The notes: generated by a model not told the origin, from the sequence alone. 64,000 nt of DNA from Emydura subglobosa (GCA_007922225.1 ML679970.1:18216290-18280289); one strand, 5' to 3'; counted from the first letter of the stretch, positions 11,395 through 24,289 are shown. Program-made: numbers and translations.

Positions 11395-12120
11395 ATAATC
11401 ATAAAAGTGTAAAACTGGAAGGGACATCAATAGATCAGATAATCCAATCCCTTGCACTCAAGACAGGACTACATAATAACTAGATCACCCCTGACAGGTG
11501 TTTGTCCAACCTGGTCTTTAAAACTTCCAATGATGAAGATTCCACAACCTCCCTAAGCAATAATTTTCAGTGCTTAACTCCTCTGACAGTTAGGAGGCTT
11601 TTCCTAATGTCCAACCTAAACCACCCTTGCTGCAATTTATGCCCATGGCTTCTTGACCTATCCTCAAAGGTTAAGGAGAACAATTTTCTGCTCTCCTCCT
11701 TGTAACTACCTTTTATGTACTAGAAAACTGTTATGTCTGTCCTCAGGCTTCTCTTCTCCCAACTAAATAAACCCATTTTTTTCAATCTTTCCTCATAGGT
11801 CATGTTTTCTAGACCCTTAATCATTTTTGTTGCTCTTCTCTGGACTCTCTCAAATTTGTCCATATCTTTCCTGAAATGTGGCACCCAGAACTGGACACAA
11901 TACTCCAGCTGAAGCCTTCTCAGCATGGAGTAAAATGGAAGTAGTACATCCCATGTCTTGCTTACAACATTCCTGCTAATGCATCCCAGAATGTTGTTCA
12001 CTTTTTTTGCAACAGTGTTACACTATTGACTCGTATTTAGCTGGTGATCCATTATGACCCCCCCAGATCCCTTTCTGCAGTTCTCCTTCCTAGGCAATCA
12101 TTTCCCACTTAGCACAACTG
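11395..12120 (-). mobile_element. CR1-type LINE: ORF2 C-terminus plus 3' UTR
   Basis: The minus-strand frame at 12001-11720 contains LEYCVQFWVPHFRKDMDKF and ERVQRRATKMIKGLENM. These are the standard CR1 ORF2 C-terminal blocks, normally followed by the GLFSxEKRxLRxDxxxVF block, which is also present. The 3' UTR begins downstream, and its end is the cataaaagtgtaaaactgga / agggac block at 11400-11425. The copy is 5'-truncated: the reverse transcriptase catalytic part is missing. Confidence 0.9.
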
Positions 12121-12980
12121 ATACAATTATGCCTTCAAGATTCAAACCTGACGACTTCAGTGGGAGTTGCACAGCATGTAATATGATTATCATTTGACAC
12201 CCTTCCCCAAGTATATGTAGTCATCCTCACCTAACATTGCCTGTGTGCCCTGTAGCTACAGACTAGAACAGCCCACCCTTTAAAACAGCTTAGTAGGGGA
12301 TTTGAATGCTCTTGGTTGCTCCATGCATAGCATCGGCTGGATGAGAAGGGTGTGGTGGATTCATAAGGAGTCACTGTGAAGTTCAGAATGCATTGGGGAT
12401 GGGGATGGGGATCGGCCTGACAATACTTCAGCCAGAAGGGAAGATAATCAGCTCTCTCTTAGAGCCAGGTGCAGGTCTTTTCCGTAAACCTGTTGGTAGT
12501 GGCATGGAGTGACATACCACTCCTCCCCTCTAAGGACTCGGAGCCAGCCTTCAGGAAACATACACTTCCACTTCAAGAAAGGACAACTGGCTGCTGCCAC
12601 CATGGTTATTCATCTCAGTGAAATTCCAGCTGGAAACATCCTGTCATGTGGTGGTGCAGGCAGGAACAGGGAGCACAGAGAAGCCCCACATGAGGCTAAC
12701 ACAGAGCTTGTGGTTCTATTAAAGAGAATCTGGAAATAACACAGAAAGACAGCACTACCTCTGGGTGTAACAGGACCTACAGCATCAACTCTGAAGGGCA
12801 TTCCAGCACATCTGCCTTCTCAGCTTCAGAAACATCCTTCTCCAGCCATATATTAATAGTGAAAGCCCAACAAGATCAAGTACTTCATGGAGGGCAGGGT
12901 AGTCTACCTCAACTAGTGAACGTGCTCAAAGGATTGTTCTGCCTCATATTCTCTATGTACTTCTTTCTTTCCTTTGAGTT
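12121..12980. other. No gene recognised
   Basis: Contains a half-palindrome gacttcagtggga at 12153 and a (GGGGAT)3 run at 12395-12412. Otherwise nothing identifiable. Confidence 0.5.
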
Positions 12981-12982
12981 TA

Positions 12983-13120
12983 GACTTGCCCTTTTGTCTT
13001 CCCTTTAGCTTTTGGCTTGTCCTTTTCTTTTTAATTCTCTTTGACTCTGGACTGGCCCTTTTCTCTCTCTTTGGTTGTATACCTGGACTTTACCGCCTTC
13101 ACTTGGTATTAAAATGACCC
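12983..13120. repeat. Pyrimidine-rich degenerate tandem repeat, about 34-bp unit
   Basis: A motif like gactTGCCCTTTT recurs at about 12983, 13015, 13050 and 13085, at spacings of 32-35 bases. Between copies the sequence is C/T-rich. About four imperfect copies. Confidence 0.5.
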
Positions 13121-14710
13121 TTTTTCTTCTCCTCTTGAACTTTGTTTTCTTAAGATTGGGTCAATGTATGAATCTAGTTTTTAAACAGATTGTTATTGAT
13201 GCCAGTGAATCTAAGCATCTCACAAGTATGTCAGAGTCCCAGATAATTAAATGCCAACAGAGTTGTCTAACAAAATTTGCAATGACTGTGAAAAAAATAA
13301 ATCCTATTTTGGTGCAAAACAAATCAATATGTAGTTTCTCCTCATGTGTTTCTGTTTTTCATGCAAATAAAAGCAGAAAACTGCTATTTTTCACATACTA
13401 ATTGGAGGAACACAACTATTCTCAATGTGAAAATGTTATAATTTTGCATGCAGCAAGAGTCTGAAAACATTTCTGCCATCGACCATTTTTTTCTCCAGAT
13501 ACTATAGTGATAAGCACAACATATAGAGAATAGAATAGATACACAAAGTTTGATGGTAGAACGTGACTTTTAGATCTCACTATTGTGTGCATATTTTCAC
13601 CAGTGGAAATCTCAGGGTCAGATTTTCAGACAGAATAGATGTCCAATAGTTAAAACTCATTTTTTAAATCCGACTTGCATGCTAAATCACCTGACTTGAG
13701 CATGCAGTCATGGTAACTGTGTGCAAATTGGGTGTACGATTGCAGAACGTGTATGATTGAGTATCTGAACTTCATTTTCCATCCAAGAGAAAATCAAGTT
13801 TCATGAAGCTTCTGTGAAATATATTTGTCCCCAGACTACCTTGCTTATTTTGCTCTGTAGAAATAGAGAATATCACAGAGGCTGGCTGCTCGCCTCCTCC
13901 TGCTTTATCACAATGAATGCAGTGCTCCTGAAAAGTGCTAGATTGACAGCACTGAAGACCGAAGGCCTCTCTGTCTGCACAGAACAGTGCCGTATAGGAA
14001 GTAGTGTGGCAGAATTCCCCCACTCTGCCCTGCTATTGTGCTTCAATCCTGACCTCTAGGAATAAGAGGGAAATTCAGTCTCCTTGTTTATGTAGTCCTT
14101 GGCATCTCCACTGAAATTGCCAACAAGTCCGTTGTGATGGAGAATTTTATCATGCTGACATCTGACCAAGAAGGAACTGGACTGAGCCCAGCATTTCTTT
14201 TTCCATGAGCCACCAACCAGCTGTCACAGAGTAACCTTCAGTTAATCCTGACATAGACTAGTTCTGAACCAGTGATCTAGTGGTGAAAGGCTCTGTATGC
14301 CCTGAATGATCCACTCCGACAGAATAATAAACTACTTAATGCCACTCTGTTCGATGACTGGGCCCACTCACACTATAACCTTAAGTGCATCGGTTATCAC
14401 CAAAGACATATACATACATCTCTAGAATTCCGAGGTTCAGCAGTCAGCCCATTTTATACTCGGAGGGAGGAGAAAGCTATGTTTGGGTAGCCCTGGGGGT
14501 GATATCCAGCAGTGCCACCATAGGTGAATGGAGCATCAATTGAGAGCATCAATCTAGGTCTGGTATGGTCCCCATCACAGGGGCTGTGGGCACATATATG
14601 CTACTTGCCATCTCTTTCTTATTAGATTGCTCTTGCTGAATTTATTTCAAACTAGGTATCAGCCCAATTATCAGGTCAGTATTTATAAACCTAGGGGAAA
14701 ATGTGGCAGT
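13121..14710. other. No gene recognised
   Basis: Open frames at 13075-13401 and around 13772-14059 overlap on opposite strands and show no domain. They read as chance. Confidence 0.5.
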
Positions 14711-14715
14711 GCTTG

Positions 14716-14759
14716 CTCAGGCAAAACTCCCATTGACTTCAGTGGGAATTTTGTCTGAG
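14716..14759. repeat. 44-bp imperfect palindrome
   Basis: CTCAGGCAAAACTCCCATTGA and its near reverse complement, ending GGGAATTTTGTCTGAG, abut at the centre (CCCATTGACTTCAGTGGG, 14729-14746). This is the clearest copy of a palindrome that recurs through the window. Confidence 0.75.
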
Positions 14760-14819
14760 TGGGTATTGCAGGATTTACACTTAACTGTTTTAGTTTTAAA
14801 GTAAGCAGCACTGTATTTC

Positions 14820-14950
14820 CCAGTATCTCTCTTTTTTCCCCCACCCTCCCAATTTTTCTTTTATTCTTGCTCCCTGTTCCTCTCCTTTTTCCCTTGTTTC
14901 CCAGACCTTCATTTTTTTCTTTCCTTCCCTTCTTTTCTATCCAACCTTCA
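14820..14950. repeat. Pyrimidine-rich tract
   Basis: About 130 bases of nearly pure C/T on the plus strand, without a clean unit. Confidence 0.7.
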
Positions 14951-14959
14951 GCACAGCTA

Positions 14960-16830
14960 TCCTAGGGAGGTTCCCAAATTAAAACCATTTACCCAGTCGC
15001 ACCCAACCCATGATCCAAAACAGGATCTGATTCCATGGCACCCCTGGTTTGAGTTTGGTTTTGCAAGTCTCTTTTTCCATTCTCTGGCTTCAGGATATTG
15101 CCCGATCCTCTCCTTGCCCACTTTCCCTTTGTCTCTTCTCTCCCTCCCTTTGCTAACAATAGCAGATGCTCTGCAGGCTAGTGTCTTTTGCAATTCTTGG
15201 TACTAAGTTCCTAACTGAGTTAAGAGATGAAAGCACATGCTATGTTTTTGATTTACAGGCTGTTCAGTGACATTACATCTAGGAGACCCTGTAAACAAAG
15301 AAGGGCCTGAGGCTTTATAGAGCATGGAAAGTTTTCACTTCTTGGAATGGAGAGGTCGATCTGGAAGAAATTCAACTTCAAGGACTTTTTCCTTGTTTGG
15401 GGCTTCTCTGAAACATGTGGGCCAGCTTGGCCAAATAGTAGTGCCCTCCAAAAAACTCCTGATCAGTCTACAAGATAGGCACACAGCTGAAGCTAAGTTT
15501 CTGCATCTTGACAGGCAAAGCAATAAGAGGTGGAGCAGTGATGTCAGTGCTCTAGTACTTCCTCATCTGGAAGAGTCAGCAGCCTGAAGATTTCAATTAA
15601 TGAGAAGCACAGCTGTGACTGGGAAGCAGTCAGTCACCCAAGTGTTAATGCGTGTCTGTGTGCCTCTCTCTAAGAAACTTCCAATCTAGGAAGAACTTAC
15701 CAAACATTTCAGATTTGGATCAAATGGACCTGAGACAAATACCTCTTCCATACCCCAATCTGAACACCCCTGTGTTTTGGAAAGGTTCAGAGCTGGATCT
15801 TAACTTTACAGCTTACGCTCATTTTCAATCAGAATGAAAATCTAAACCCTCTTTCCTTTCATTTGTTCTTCCTATTACAATGGTGACGGGGGACCACGTC
15901 TATCTACCCCAACCCAGCACCATTTTCCTTCCGACTAAACAAAGAGCCATAATGGGGATATGTCAACCGTTTGTTTAATTGGTTTGCAACGGATACCCAG
16001 GTCCTTTCATCATCTTTAACTAGTGGGGATGCTGTGACCTCACCTCCTACGATGGTTATCCATATTTGCATCACTTCAAGGCTATATTCCTGCTATTCCC
16101 TCAAAATGGGAGATACCACTAAAGATTGCTCAGAAGTTTCAGCTACTTGTATTCTGCTGTAGAACCTGATGGAGGATTTGTTGCTGGATGGGGGTGTCTG
16201 GTTCACTTTGATCTTCTCCAGTCAGGTGTTCCACAGGTAAGTCCTGCCTTTGCCTTTTGCACCTGAACTTTGCGGTGCTATGCCATTGGTCCTCTAGTCA
16301 TTGGTATTGCCTATCTTCATTTTTGTACTTGTAATGGGTGAAGAATAAAGTTTGATCACAACTCCACTGGAGGAGCTGATGGAAGAAAGAAGCCAGAGTG
16401 GGAAAGAATAAGCCCCTACACAAGTGCAAACGTCTTCTGTAACTGCAATGGGAGAAATGCCACAGATGTTATTTAGACATGAATATTCTCCTTTTCTTCC
16501 CCCCAGCTTTGCACATCTCCCTTTGAATCAGGCCACAAGGATGGAAAGGAGCCAGATCAGAATTTATTGCATCTTGGCAAATGTAAGCTGTTGAAGTGCA
16601 AGAGCAGCAAGAAATGCATTATTGAGTTTAATGGGAATAGTAATAAGTAAGTAATGGCTTAGTTTAGAACAGAGAATCCTTCAGGATCATGAAAAGAAAA
16701 GAGGTGGCTAACTGGAAAACAAACTAATCTCTCATTCAGAACGGCACCCTTCCACTCCAGAGACAGTGGGAAGCAAAAAGTCTTGGGACACTGCCTTTGC
16801 ATCATAGAGTTAGTCTGTAATGTACAGCCT
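14960..16830. other. No gene recognised
   Basis: No repeat or coding signal that I can name. Confidence 0.5.
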
Positions 16831-16834
16831 GGAG

Positions 16835-16969
16835 ATTTCAAAAGTGCTCAGCAATGACCTCTCTCTGCTCCCATTGAACTCAATGGTAAAACTCATGTTG
16901 ACTTCAAGGGCAGTAGATACTGATTCCAGTTGCAGCAGAGCCAGGCCAAAGCTGAGCACTTTTTGAAAT
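16835..16969. mobile_element. Short inverted-repeat element (MITE-like), 135 bp
   Basis: ATTTCAAAAGTGCTCAGC at 16835-16852 faces GCTGAGCACTTTTTGAAAT at 16951-16969, almost exact reverse complements. The interior has a second palindrome (cccattgaactcaatgg at 16870-16886 against gttgacttcaaggg). The whole folds back on itself, as in a non-autonomous DNA transposon. No target duplication was established. Confidence 0.7.
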
Positions 16970-17479
16970 GCTCACCCTATGGGTCTGCTGTCAGTTGTTC
17001 ACTGCAGAAGCATGTTATGACTACCCCCCTCTTCCTGCTGTGCTGCTATTATCCACCATCATCCCACTGAAATCAATGAAGCACTGATAACAGAGAGGAG
17101 ATGAAATCTGGAATCCAAGCACCTTTTCATTTCAGGGAGAAGGGGATGCATCTGGATTTGCATCTCCACTCCTCTACTATTTTTGGTTCCAAAGCAGAAT
17201 CAATATTTGCTGCTTCCAGTTTGGATGTGGATGAAATCTTCTAATCGGAAACCAGGCACACTTTTAAATGCAAAACGCAAGCCCTAGCCTAAACCTGATG
17301 GATTCAGATGCAAATCCCAACTCCTTGGCCCTTTTCTAGTTAATATTAGCATGTGCCTGTTCTACTCAAGCACCACAGAAGGTGCGTTCTACTACCCAAA
17401 ATGTTTGTCATCAGAACACACGAGTCAGGAGAGCTCCTTCCACACTAGGTGACATGAAAGTCAAGACGACTTTCATCTT
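16970..17479. other. No gene recognised
   Basis: Holds another cccactgaaatcaatgaag half-palindrome at 17063-17079. Otherwise unassigned. Confidence 0.5.
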
Positions 17480-17672
17480 CTAAAGAGGCAGTGAGGTCTA
17501 CTGTAAATTAAGCACAGTGCTGACTCAGTGTGTGGCATTTAGGAAAGGCATTTCATGTCTCTGCACCTTAGCTTCTCCTTCTTGAAAATGGAGATCATAA
17601 TATTTGGTGACCTAACCTGACAGGGTAGAAGATAAGGGCGATACTAATGTTTGTACATTGCTTTGTAACTGG
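17480..17672 (+). mobile_element. MIR-like SINE
   Basis: Plus orientation: a damaged head (gaggcagtgaggtctactg), then the core with catgtctctgcaccttagct and aaaatggagatcataat, then the gggtagaagataagggcg / tgtacattgctttg tail. This is the order expected of MIR. Confidence 0.75.
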
Positions 17673-19650
17673 GTATTTCTGAGTATTCACTGCTGCCTCC
17701 TAGGTCAGAAGCTCAAGGCCATATGCCACCTTCTGCCTAGCCACTCAGATTCCACTGACATCCCTGGGAGTTCTCTATGTGCCTTGAGGGCAGTTTTATT
17801 TACATAGCATTATAAGTGGGGCTTGTTGCCAATATTATTTACATAGCATAGAGAGTCTACATGCATGATCCTGAGTGTAGGAGTTCTGTGCCAAAGAGAG
17901 AGAGATCTCCATTTTGAATGGTTTCCAGCTTTGAAGTTGGAACAATACAGGACAAGACAGATGTAAACACTGAAGGGAGTGATAGGTTGTCATTGTAGCT
18001 GGAATGCTTCCTGGAATAGTGAGGTCCAAAGAGCCATTTTTTTCTCCCTGGTCTTTACACTGTCTTTGTGATAATGTGGCTACAGGACCTCTATCAGCTC
18101 CACAGCAGCTCAATGCTAGGAATGTGCAATGCCTTTTTAGAGGGTGTTTTTTTTTTTTAAATGACTGAGCCATATAGAATGGTGGAGTTCTTATGATTAT
18201 GCTTATTGAATCCACACTTGCTGTGTCCCTTTCTACTGGGTGTGCATTGAATCTGCATCTCTGCAGTGAGGAAGGTAGCTGTGAGCATGTCTGGACTACC
18301 TGGGTCCATATTGCCAAAAGCGTGGCCAAGCGTACACTTGGCTCAGTGTACAACCAGAGGCAGATTCTTAGGTATTAAGTGGTTGAGATTGAAGCCAGAC
18401 CTATAGAGACCGTCTGGGACTGGTAATCAAAAGTGTGGCAGATGTGGCAGGCTGAAAATCACATGTTCAACTAGGTAACTTTAGGAGGGATGTATACAGG
18501 ACCTAGATGGAGTCAGATACAGATAATTCTTCATGGTCAAGAGTAAAATGGACAGGGTATATATAGCACACTTTTAATTCTATCAGCCCTAAATGGAGCA
18601 GCATCTCAGTTTTCCTCTCCCTCCCTCAAGTCCAGCCACCAACTTCCCATTCCCTCAGGATGAGGAGGGGGAAGTGGTTTAAACAGAGACTGTGGACTCT
18701 GGGAGAAAGAGTCCTTGGCAATGACGTAACACTGATAGCCACATGCACAGGCCTCGCCTCAGGAACACACACCCCTTGTGGCATCCCAGATTCTCGGTTG
18801 GATGTTTTGCTCCCATTTAATTTGTATAGATGTTAATCTGGCTTTGAGTGACAGTACAGTCCTGGCCCTTTAAAAATCATGCAGCCCTGCAAGAAAGTAG
18901 TGCCTTTTGTTAGAGGAACTAACTGTTATTCAAGGAAATGCACCCTGCAGAGTAGGAAATCCCCTGCAGAGCCAGTGGGAGTTTTAAAAGGCTACGACAG
19001 CACAGTGCCTATCCAGCAATGATTATCCGCCAGCACAGAACATGACCAGTCCCCCAGCCATGCGCTGCCATCCACAGGAGCAACTGTGCCCACTCCACTG
19101 GTGCAGCTGTCCATCCTGAGCCATCCTACCCAACGCAGGCAGGATTGCTCTTGTAATGATATGTGGCCATCCTGCCTCCATTCCCCCAGAAAGAACAGAA
19201 TTGCACCCTGAAAAGGGTTAATGGTGCAAGATACTGCGGTTTAGTTCTTATACTTGCTGATTACTCAAGAAGGCAAAGGGGGGAGAGGAATGAGAGCAAT
19301 TAAAGCCACCATGACGCTAGCCTTGTTGTGTGTCTGATGCTGAGGCCATAGGAATTTGCCCTTAAGGTAGCTGTTAATTGACTGTGCTGAGCTGGAGTGC
19401 GCTACTGTCTGGCTCTACTGTTCAAAACCCAGGAGGAAATCGGAAGAAAACTAATGCTCTGCAATTCAGCTGAGGATTATTATTGTGTATATTGCAGTCG
19501 TGCCTAAAACAAGCTGGGCAGTTTCCAAATACAGAGGAAGACATAGATCCTGCACCAAAGGGTCATGTACAATCTAAAGAACAATCAGTGTATTTACACA
19601 AGCTTCCACCTTTGCACACAAGAATTCTCTTTTATTCAGAGACTCATTTA
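17673..19650. other. No gene recognised
   Basis: A 172-codon minus-strand open frame at 17835-18353 has no recognisable domain, a lysine run encoded by an A-run, and no splice or promoter context. I treat it as chance. Confidence 0.5.
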
Positions 19651-19654
19651 GGTT

Positions 19655-20010
19655 CTAAGGAGCTATGAGAGGGTCATGCAGTCCATCTCCACTCCTGCTA
19701 TATAGCAGGATTGAGTTAGTCATCCCGAAGTGATAGCTGGAGGCTGGAAGTGATTCCACAGTTACTAGACAGCTTGTTCCAATTGCTGCAACTCTTCTTG
19801 GAATTATATGTTTTTCCCCTTTTAATATTTATCCTAACCATTTCCTGCTGCAGTCTAAGCCCATAACAGCTTTTTCTGTCCTCTTGCTACTGAGGATATT
19901 TGATTTGTAGCTTTTTTAGAATGTTCCACTTTGTATTTGTAAACAGCCGTCCTGTCTCATCTTGATCTGAACAAGCCCAGGGCTCCTGGTATTTCCTCAT
20001 GGGCTTTGGT
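19655..20010 (-). mobile_element. Old CR1-type LINE 3' fragment
   Basis: The plus strand shows the usual CR1-tail word order in reverse: tcatgcagtccatctccact, then gcttgttccaattgctgcaa, then tttatcctaaccatttcctg. More diverged than the copies at 11.4 and 24.5 kb. Confidence 0.6.
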
Positions 20011-20119
20011 GGTTCACCACTCAACTCGGGCTAATTGGTCTAGTTTTATCTTAGCTAACACCAATGAATGATACACACAAGAAAAATCAATAAAAACACA
20101 AGGATTTCTCACCCTTAAT

Positions 20120-20376
20120 TATATACAGTATATTTAAGACATCAAATGTCTATGGCATCAAGGACCTCAAAGCACTTTACAAACAATAAAGAAGCCGTAA
20201 CATCAATATGAGGTAGATATCTCAGTTTTAGCAAAAAATGATGATAATAATGGAGGCAGAGAGGTTAAGTGACTTGCCTAAGATAACAGAGAATCAGTGT
20301 CAGAGCTGGGAATAGAATCCAGGAGCTTTGATTCCCAGTCCTGTGCACTAACCACTGGGTGACACTCCCTTCATCA
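20120..20376 (-). mobile_element. MIR-like SINE, nearly full length
   Basis: On the plus strand, in reverse order: the tail ctcaaagcactttacaaaca, the core gaggcagagaggttaagtga and cttgcctaagataacagag, then the tRNA-like head tcctgtgcactaaccactgg. The order and span match a minus-strand MIR. Confidence 0.85.
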
Positions 20377-21985
20377 TTTATACATACATATAGACATACA
20401 TGAGTGTCTGTATAAATGTATTAGTGCTGTTACTCTCAGTTAGGGCTTACCCTGGAATCAATGTTCTCATGTATATATTGAAAGCTATACCACCACCTTG
20501 CAAATGAAATTCTTAGAATGAGATTCAAAGGCAAATAGCTTATGTAGCTGATTCACCAGTGGCTGGATGAAAGGTGTGACCAGAATGCCCCTGGCTGTGG
20601 CAATCCTTGCCTGCATTTCTGAACCCATGGACATGGGGCTGCTCCAATCCATTGCAGGGGTATTGGCCCTGCACAGAGCAGCACCAGCATCTGGAGGGAG
20701 CAAAGGCGAGCAGCCTTTGCACACATCCACTCTGTGCACTTTAACCATCACTGAGGCTGGCCCATGACCATCTGTTTCTTCTGCTTAACCCTGAGGCCCC
20801 TTATCACCACCAGGAGTCCCCACCCTCTATGACAGAACAGTGATGGTTGTGACTTCACCAACAGAAAGGAGGGATTAGGGGGTGGGAATATGCAGGGGAG
20901 CCCTCAAAGAAACAAAGATCTTGTTTGCTTGCAAATAGCCATTGGCAATAAAATAATTTAACATGATTAAATATAAAAGAGTGTAAAGATATTAGATACA
21001 TGGGCAATGTGTGTGTGTGTGCTGACTGCTTCACAATCACTTCGTGCCCTTGAGGGAGTTCAACTGGAAACCCAATGCTTCACATCCTTGGGGTGGAGTT
21101 CTGGGAGAGGAGTGCGTTCAAGTACAGGGGAGACGGAAGGGTCTGCGCTGCACCCAGAGGGGCTAGTCAGCTGGACAGCAGGTTCCAGCTCTCAGAAAGG
21201 GATGCCAGATAGGTCTGCACCCTGAGTATGTGCCTAGGAATGCTGAGATTGGGGCCATGGCTGGATTCTGTTCAGGCTCTAGATAGTGGTACAGAAACTT
21301 TTCCGGTCACGCTCCCCTTACCAGTAGTGGAATCTGTCCATGCCCCCCCCCATCCCCCTCCATTACTGCACAATTCACTCAGCAGAGGAGCTTGAGCTGA
21401 AGGCAAAACTGGGAGCAGAACTGGGGATGGGAGTGGACAGGGAAAGATACCAGAGCTGGCTTGGGGGCAGAGCAAAGAACGGGGCTGGGGCTAGGGTTAA
21501 AGTGGATGGCTGAGAAAATGTTCCATGAACCTACTGTTGTCCGCAGCATCTTTCAGGCAAACTCACCGGCTTTGCCGGAGCCAGAGGACGTTGCAAATGG
21601 TATTTTCCCACTGTTCGGGACTAATAGAAAGGCCACAGCCAGAACAGCTGCTTCCTCAAGCCTCCCCGCCTGGCCTGTTGGGTGGGGATATGAACCATTT
21701 TGCTTCCCTCACCTGGCAGACTTCTTCTTAATTCCCAGGGGAGGGGAAGGGGCACTATCACGACAAAGTGAAGGGAGCTTCATTTACACTGGTAGGTCTG
21801 AGATGGGGAACCCAACAGTCTGCACATGAGAGATCACACCTAGGGCAGGCTGGAAAACACAAGCTCTATTTCATGGAGACAAATGGAGGGTTTAGAAATT
21901 GTTTTCATTTCGCATCAGGACGAAACTATGAACTTAAAAACAATTTTCATGAAAAATAAGGCAGAGGCCCCAATCCCTTATAGCA
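20377..21985. other. No gene recognised; short (TG)n at 21008-21021
   Basis: The segment from about 21040 to 21760 is GC-richer than average and has a 122-codon plus-strand frame (21461-21829) without a recognisable domain. It could be an unnamed repeat. No promoter elements are seen. Confidence 0.45.
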
Positions 21986-21989
21986 AATA

Positions 21990-22085
21990 GCCTGCTGTTT
22001 CAGGTACTCATGTGGGAAAGCCAGGGTCAGGTCCCTGTTCTGCCTGATTCACTTCCCAGATGAGTACCCTAACCAGCAAGCTGTA
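21990..22085 (-). mobile_element. tRNA-like SINE foldback fragment
   Basis: The minus strand reads gctggttagggtactcatct, then ggacctgaccctgg, matching the gttagggcactca and ccaggttcaagtcc blocks of the 55.2-55.5 kb element. The left part (caggtactcatgtggg) resembles the inverted second arm. Confidence 0.55.
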
Positions 22086-24285
22086 TAATCAGGCTCTCTG
22101 TCTCTCTCTCAATCTCTCCTGTTGGAGTTGTCACACCTTGTATAAATTACTAACTATCCACAAGGCCATCTTTCCTCCCATGTGCAGCACATGACTGACA
22201 TCTACCCATGTCATGGGTGAAAAGTCATCAGGTTAAATGGAGGAGCATTTTCAGTCCCTTTTTGAGCTAAAATTCCTCACCATTTCATTTGGTGGAAGAG
22301 GCAGGCAAGTGATAGGCTATGTGCTTATCTCACCTGAAACAGCTAATAGCAAAATTATAGTAACTTCAGAGAAAGTACAGAAAAATGAATTTCAGATTAA
22401 CCGCAGTGACGTCAGAAAGCAAAGAAAAATGAACAAACCCACACTGGCTGCAGACAAAGTCTGCCTAATGGGGCTTCAGCACCTAAAGTTTAAGTGTATG
22501 GAGTGTCTTATTGGCAATTCACTTTCAGCTCAGTATGTTGAGATCTATGCTATGTTACAGGAATATTTTGCCTCAATAATGTACATTGATGTCTGGAAAG
22601 GATCCTGGAATCAGGAGTTTAAATCATACAGATAAGATCAATCTCCCTGTTTTAGTATTGGCTACAGGATCTTCAAAAACCAGGTGTTCCTTTCCTTAGT
22701 TGGAAACCACTTTAGTAAATGCACTCTAGTCAGTTTAGATGGCTTTACTGCTGAGAGGTGTCTTGACAGACAAGATCAACTGCCCGTTAACCTCATTGTA
22801 ACAATAAATCTGAGTACTCTGCACTTGTATTAGATCTTTCAGTAGAGGGTCTCTAAGCACTTTTACAAACATTTAACAAAAAAATTCCTCCTACAAGTAA
22901 CAAAAGTTTTAAATTTTGTTTGAGCCTTATAACAGCACATCAGAAATAACCCTGGGCACGGTATAAATATAACAGACTGGGGTTGGTGTCTCCAACATGG
23001 ACAATCCATTAGATGCAGGATTAGGAGTCTGATCTTGCAACCCTTCCTTGTTTGAATGGTGGCTTCAGGGAAACGCCTCATGCTAGCAAGGATGTCTCAC
23101 AAATAAGGGACTGCATTATTGGACCCTCTAAATACGCGAACACTAAACAATGTTTCTCTGCTCAAACAAAGCGATCCCCCATTATCAGAGGCCTCATTAT
23201 TCGGTTGTCTGACTCCAGTGTCCTGGGCAGTGCCTCTGAGTCATCACTCAACCAATCCAAAGCAAACAAACAAAACAACCAACCAACCTATTATATAGTG
23301 TTTGCTTTCCAAGTTTGCCTATGTGAGTTGGTGGGGAAAATGGTGAGTTACTCCCAATTCCTCTAGCAGGCACCTTACCTATAGCCTGGCTCTTTTTATA
23401 AACCCTTTTATTAGCAATGCAGCACAGCTCCCTCTACTGGTCATACTCCTAAAGGGATCCAGGTGCACTCTAATGTCCCTGAACCATGCAAATTATTCCC
23501 TTTGGTCCTAGATTTCTCTACAGATCCCTTATCCCAACATTTATGTTATGTCACTGCAGTTTCCTAGGTGCCCATGCCCTAGACTAGGTGAATTTCACTA
23601 ATAAGGTCTTTGACAGATTAGAAAAGGTGAATTTTTGTATCTGGTCAGTGTTTGGATTAAAGGGACTCATCAATGTGGATTAAAAAGAATAGTTATTAAT
23701 CTTGAGCTATGCTCCTTGGAACTGCCAATTGCAGCCAATGGCCACCGTCAGCCAGATCTGACCTTCACTACCTCCAATCCATCTGAGTCTTTCTAAGGTG
23801 CCTATCCTCATAGACTGCAATTAAGCACCAATATTCAAGCTGCTACTAGTCCCATTTGTCATTGCCAGGATTTGTTTAAAAATGTTTATTGGGAAACACC
23901 AGTCATGACAGGGTCAATGGATGCTGTTGAGGTTTCTTCCCTTGCACATGAGAAAGCCTTTTTGCATTTTGCAGTATGTTAAATTTAAAAACAGGCTAAT
24001 TGAAAACAGATATGAACACAACAAACCCGAGACCCCTCTGAGTACAAAGACACTACCTTTTCATGACCATTGCAAAATCTTTTCTGGCAAATCTCCCTCT
24101 GTATCCTACATTTTTTCACTCCATGGAAGATAAACCATTCAGACTGAAGCATCAGGACATTTTTATCTCATAAACAGGTTTCTTCAAATTAATTTTTTCA
24201 TGCTTCTCACCCCGCCCCCCACACACTCTTCCTAGGAAACATTTGTCCTGAGAGTATGATTGGGGATTTGACTTGGATTATAATC
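22086..24285. other. No gene recognised
   Basis: The largest frame (22237-22635, plus, 132 codons) has no domain I recognise. A (CAAA)/(CAAC) simple repeat lies at about 23262-23288. Confidence 0.5.
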
Positions 24286-24289
24286 CTAA

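Noticed and set aside
12395..12412. (GGGGAT)3 as a G-quadruplex
   Set aside because: Only three clean G4 tracts are present; a four-tract quadruplex is not formed without distant bases.
17835..18353. 172-codon minus-strand open frame
   Set aside because: No recognisable domain; includes a poly-lysine from an A/T run; low-complexity feel and no supporting signals.
21461..21829. 122-codon plus-strand open frame in GC-richer DNA
   Set aside because: Overlapped by another frame on the same strand, with no domain; GC-rich DNA lengthens chance frames.
22237..22635. 132-codon plus-strand open frame
   Set aside because: No domain recognised and no conservation evidence; within the range expected by chance in 64 kb.
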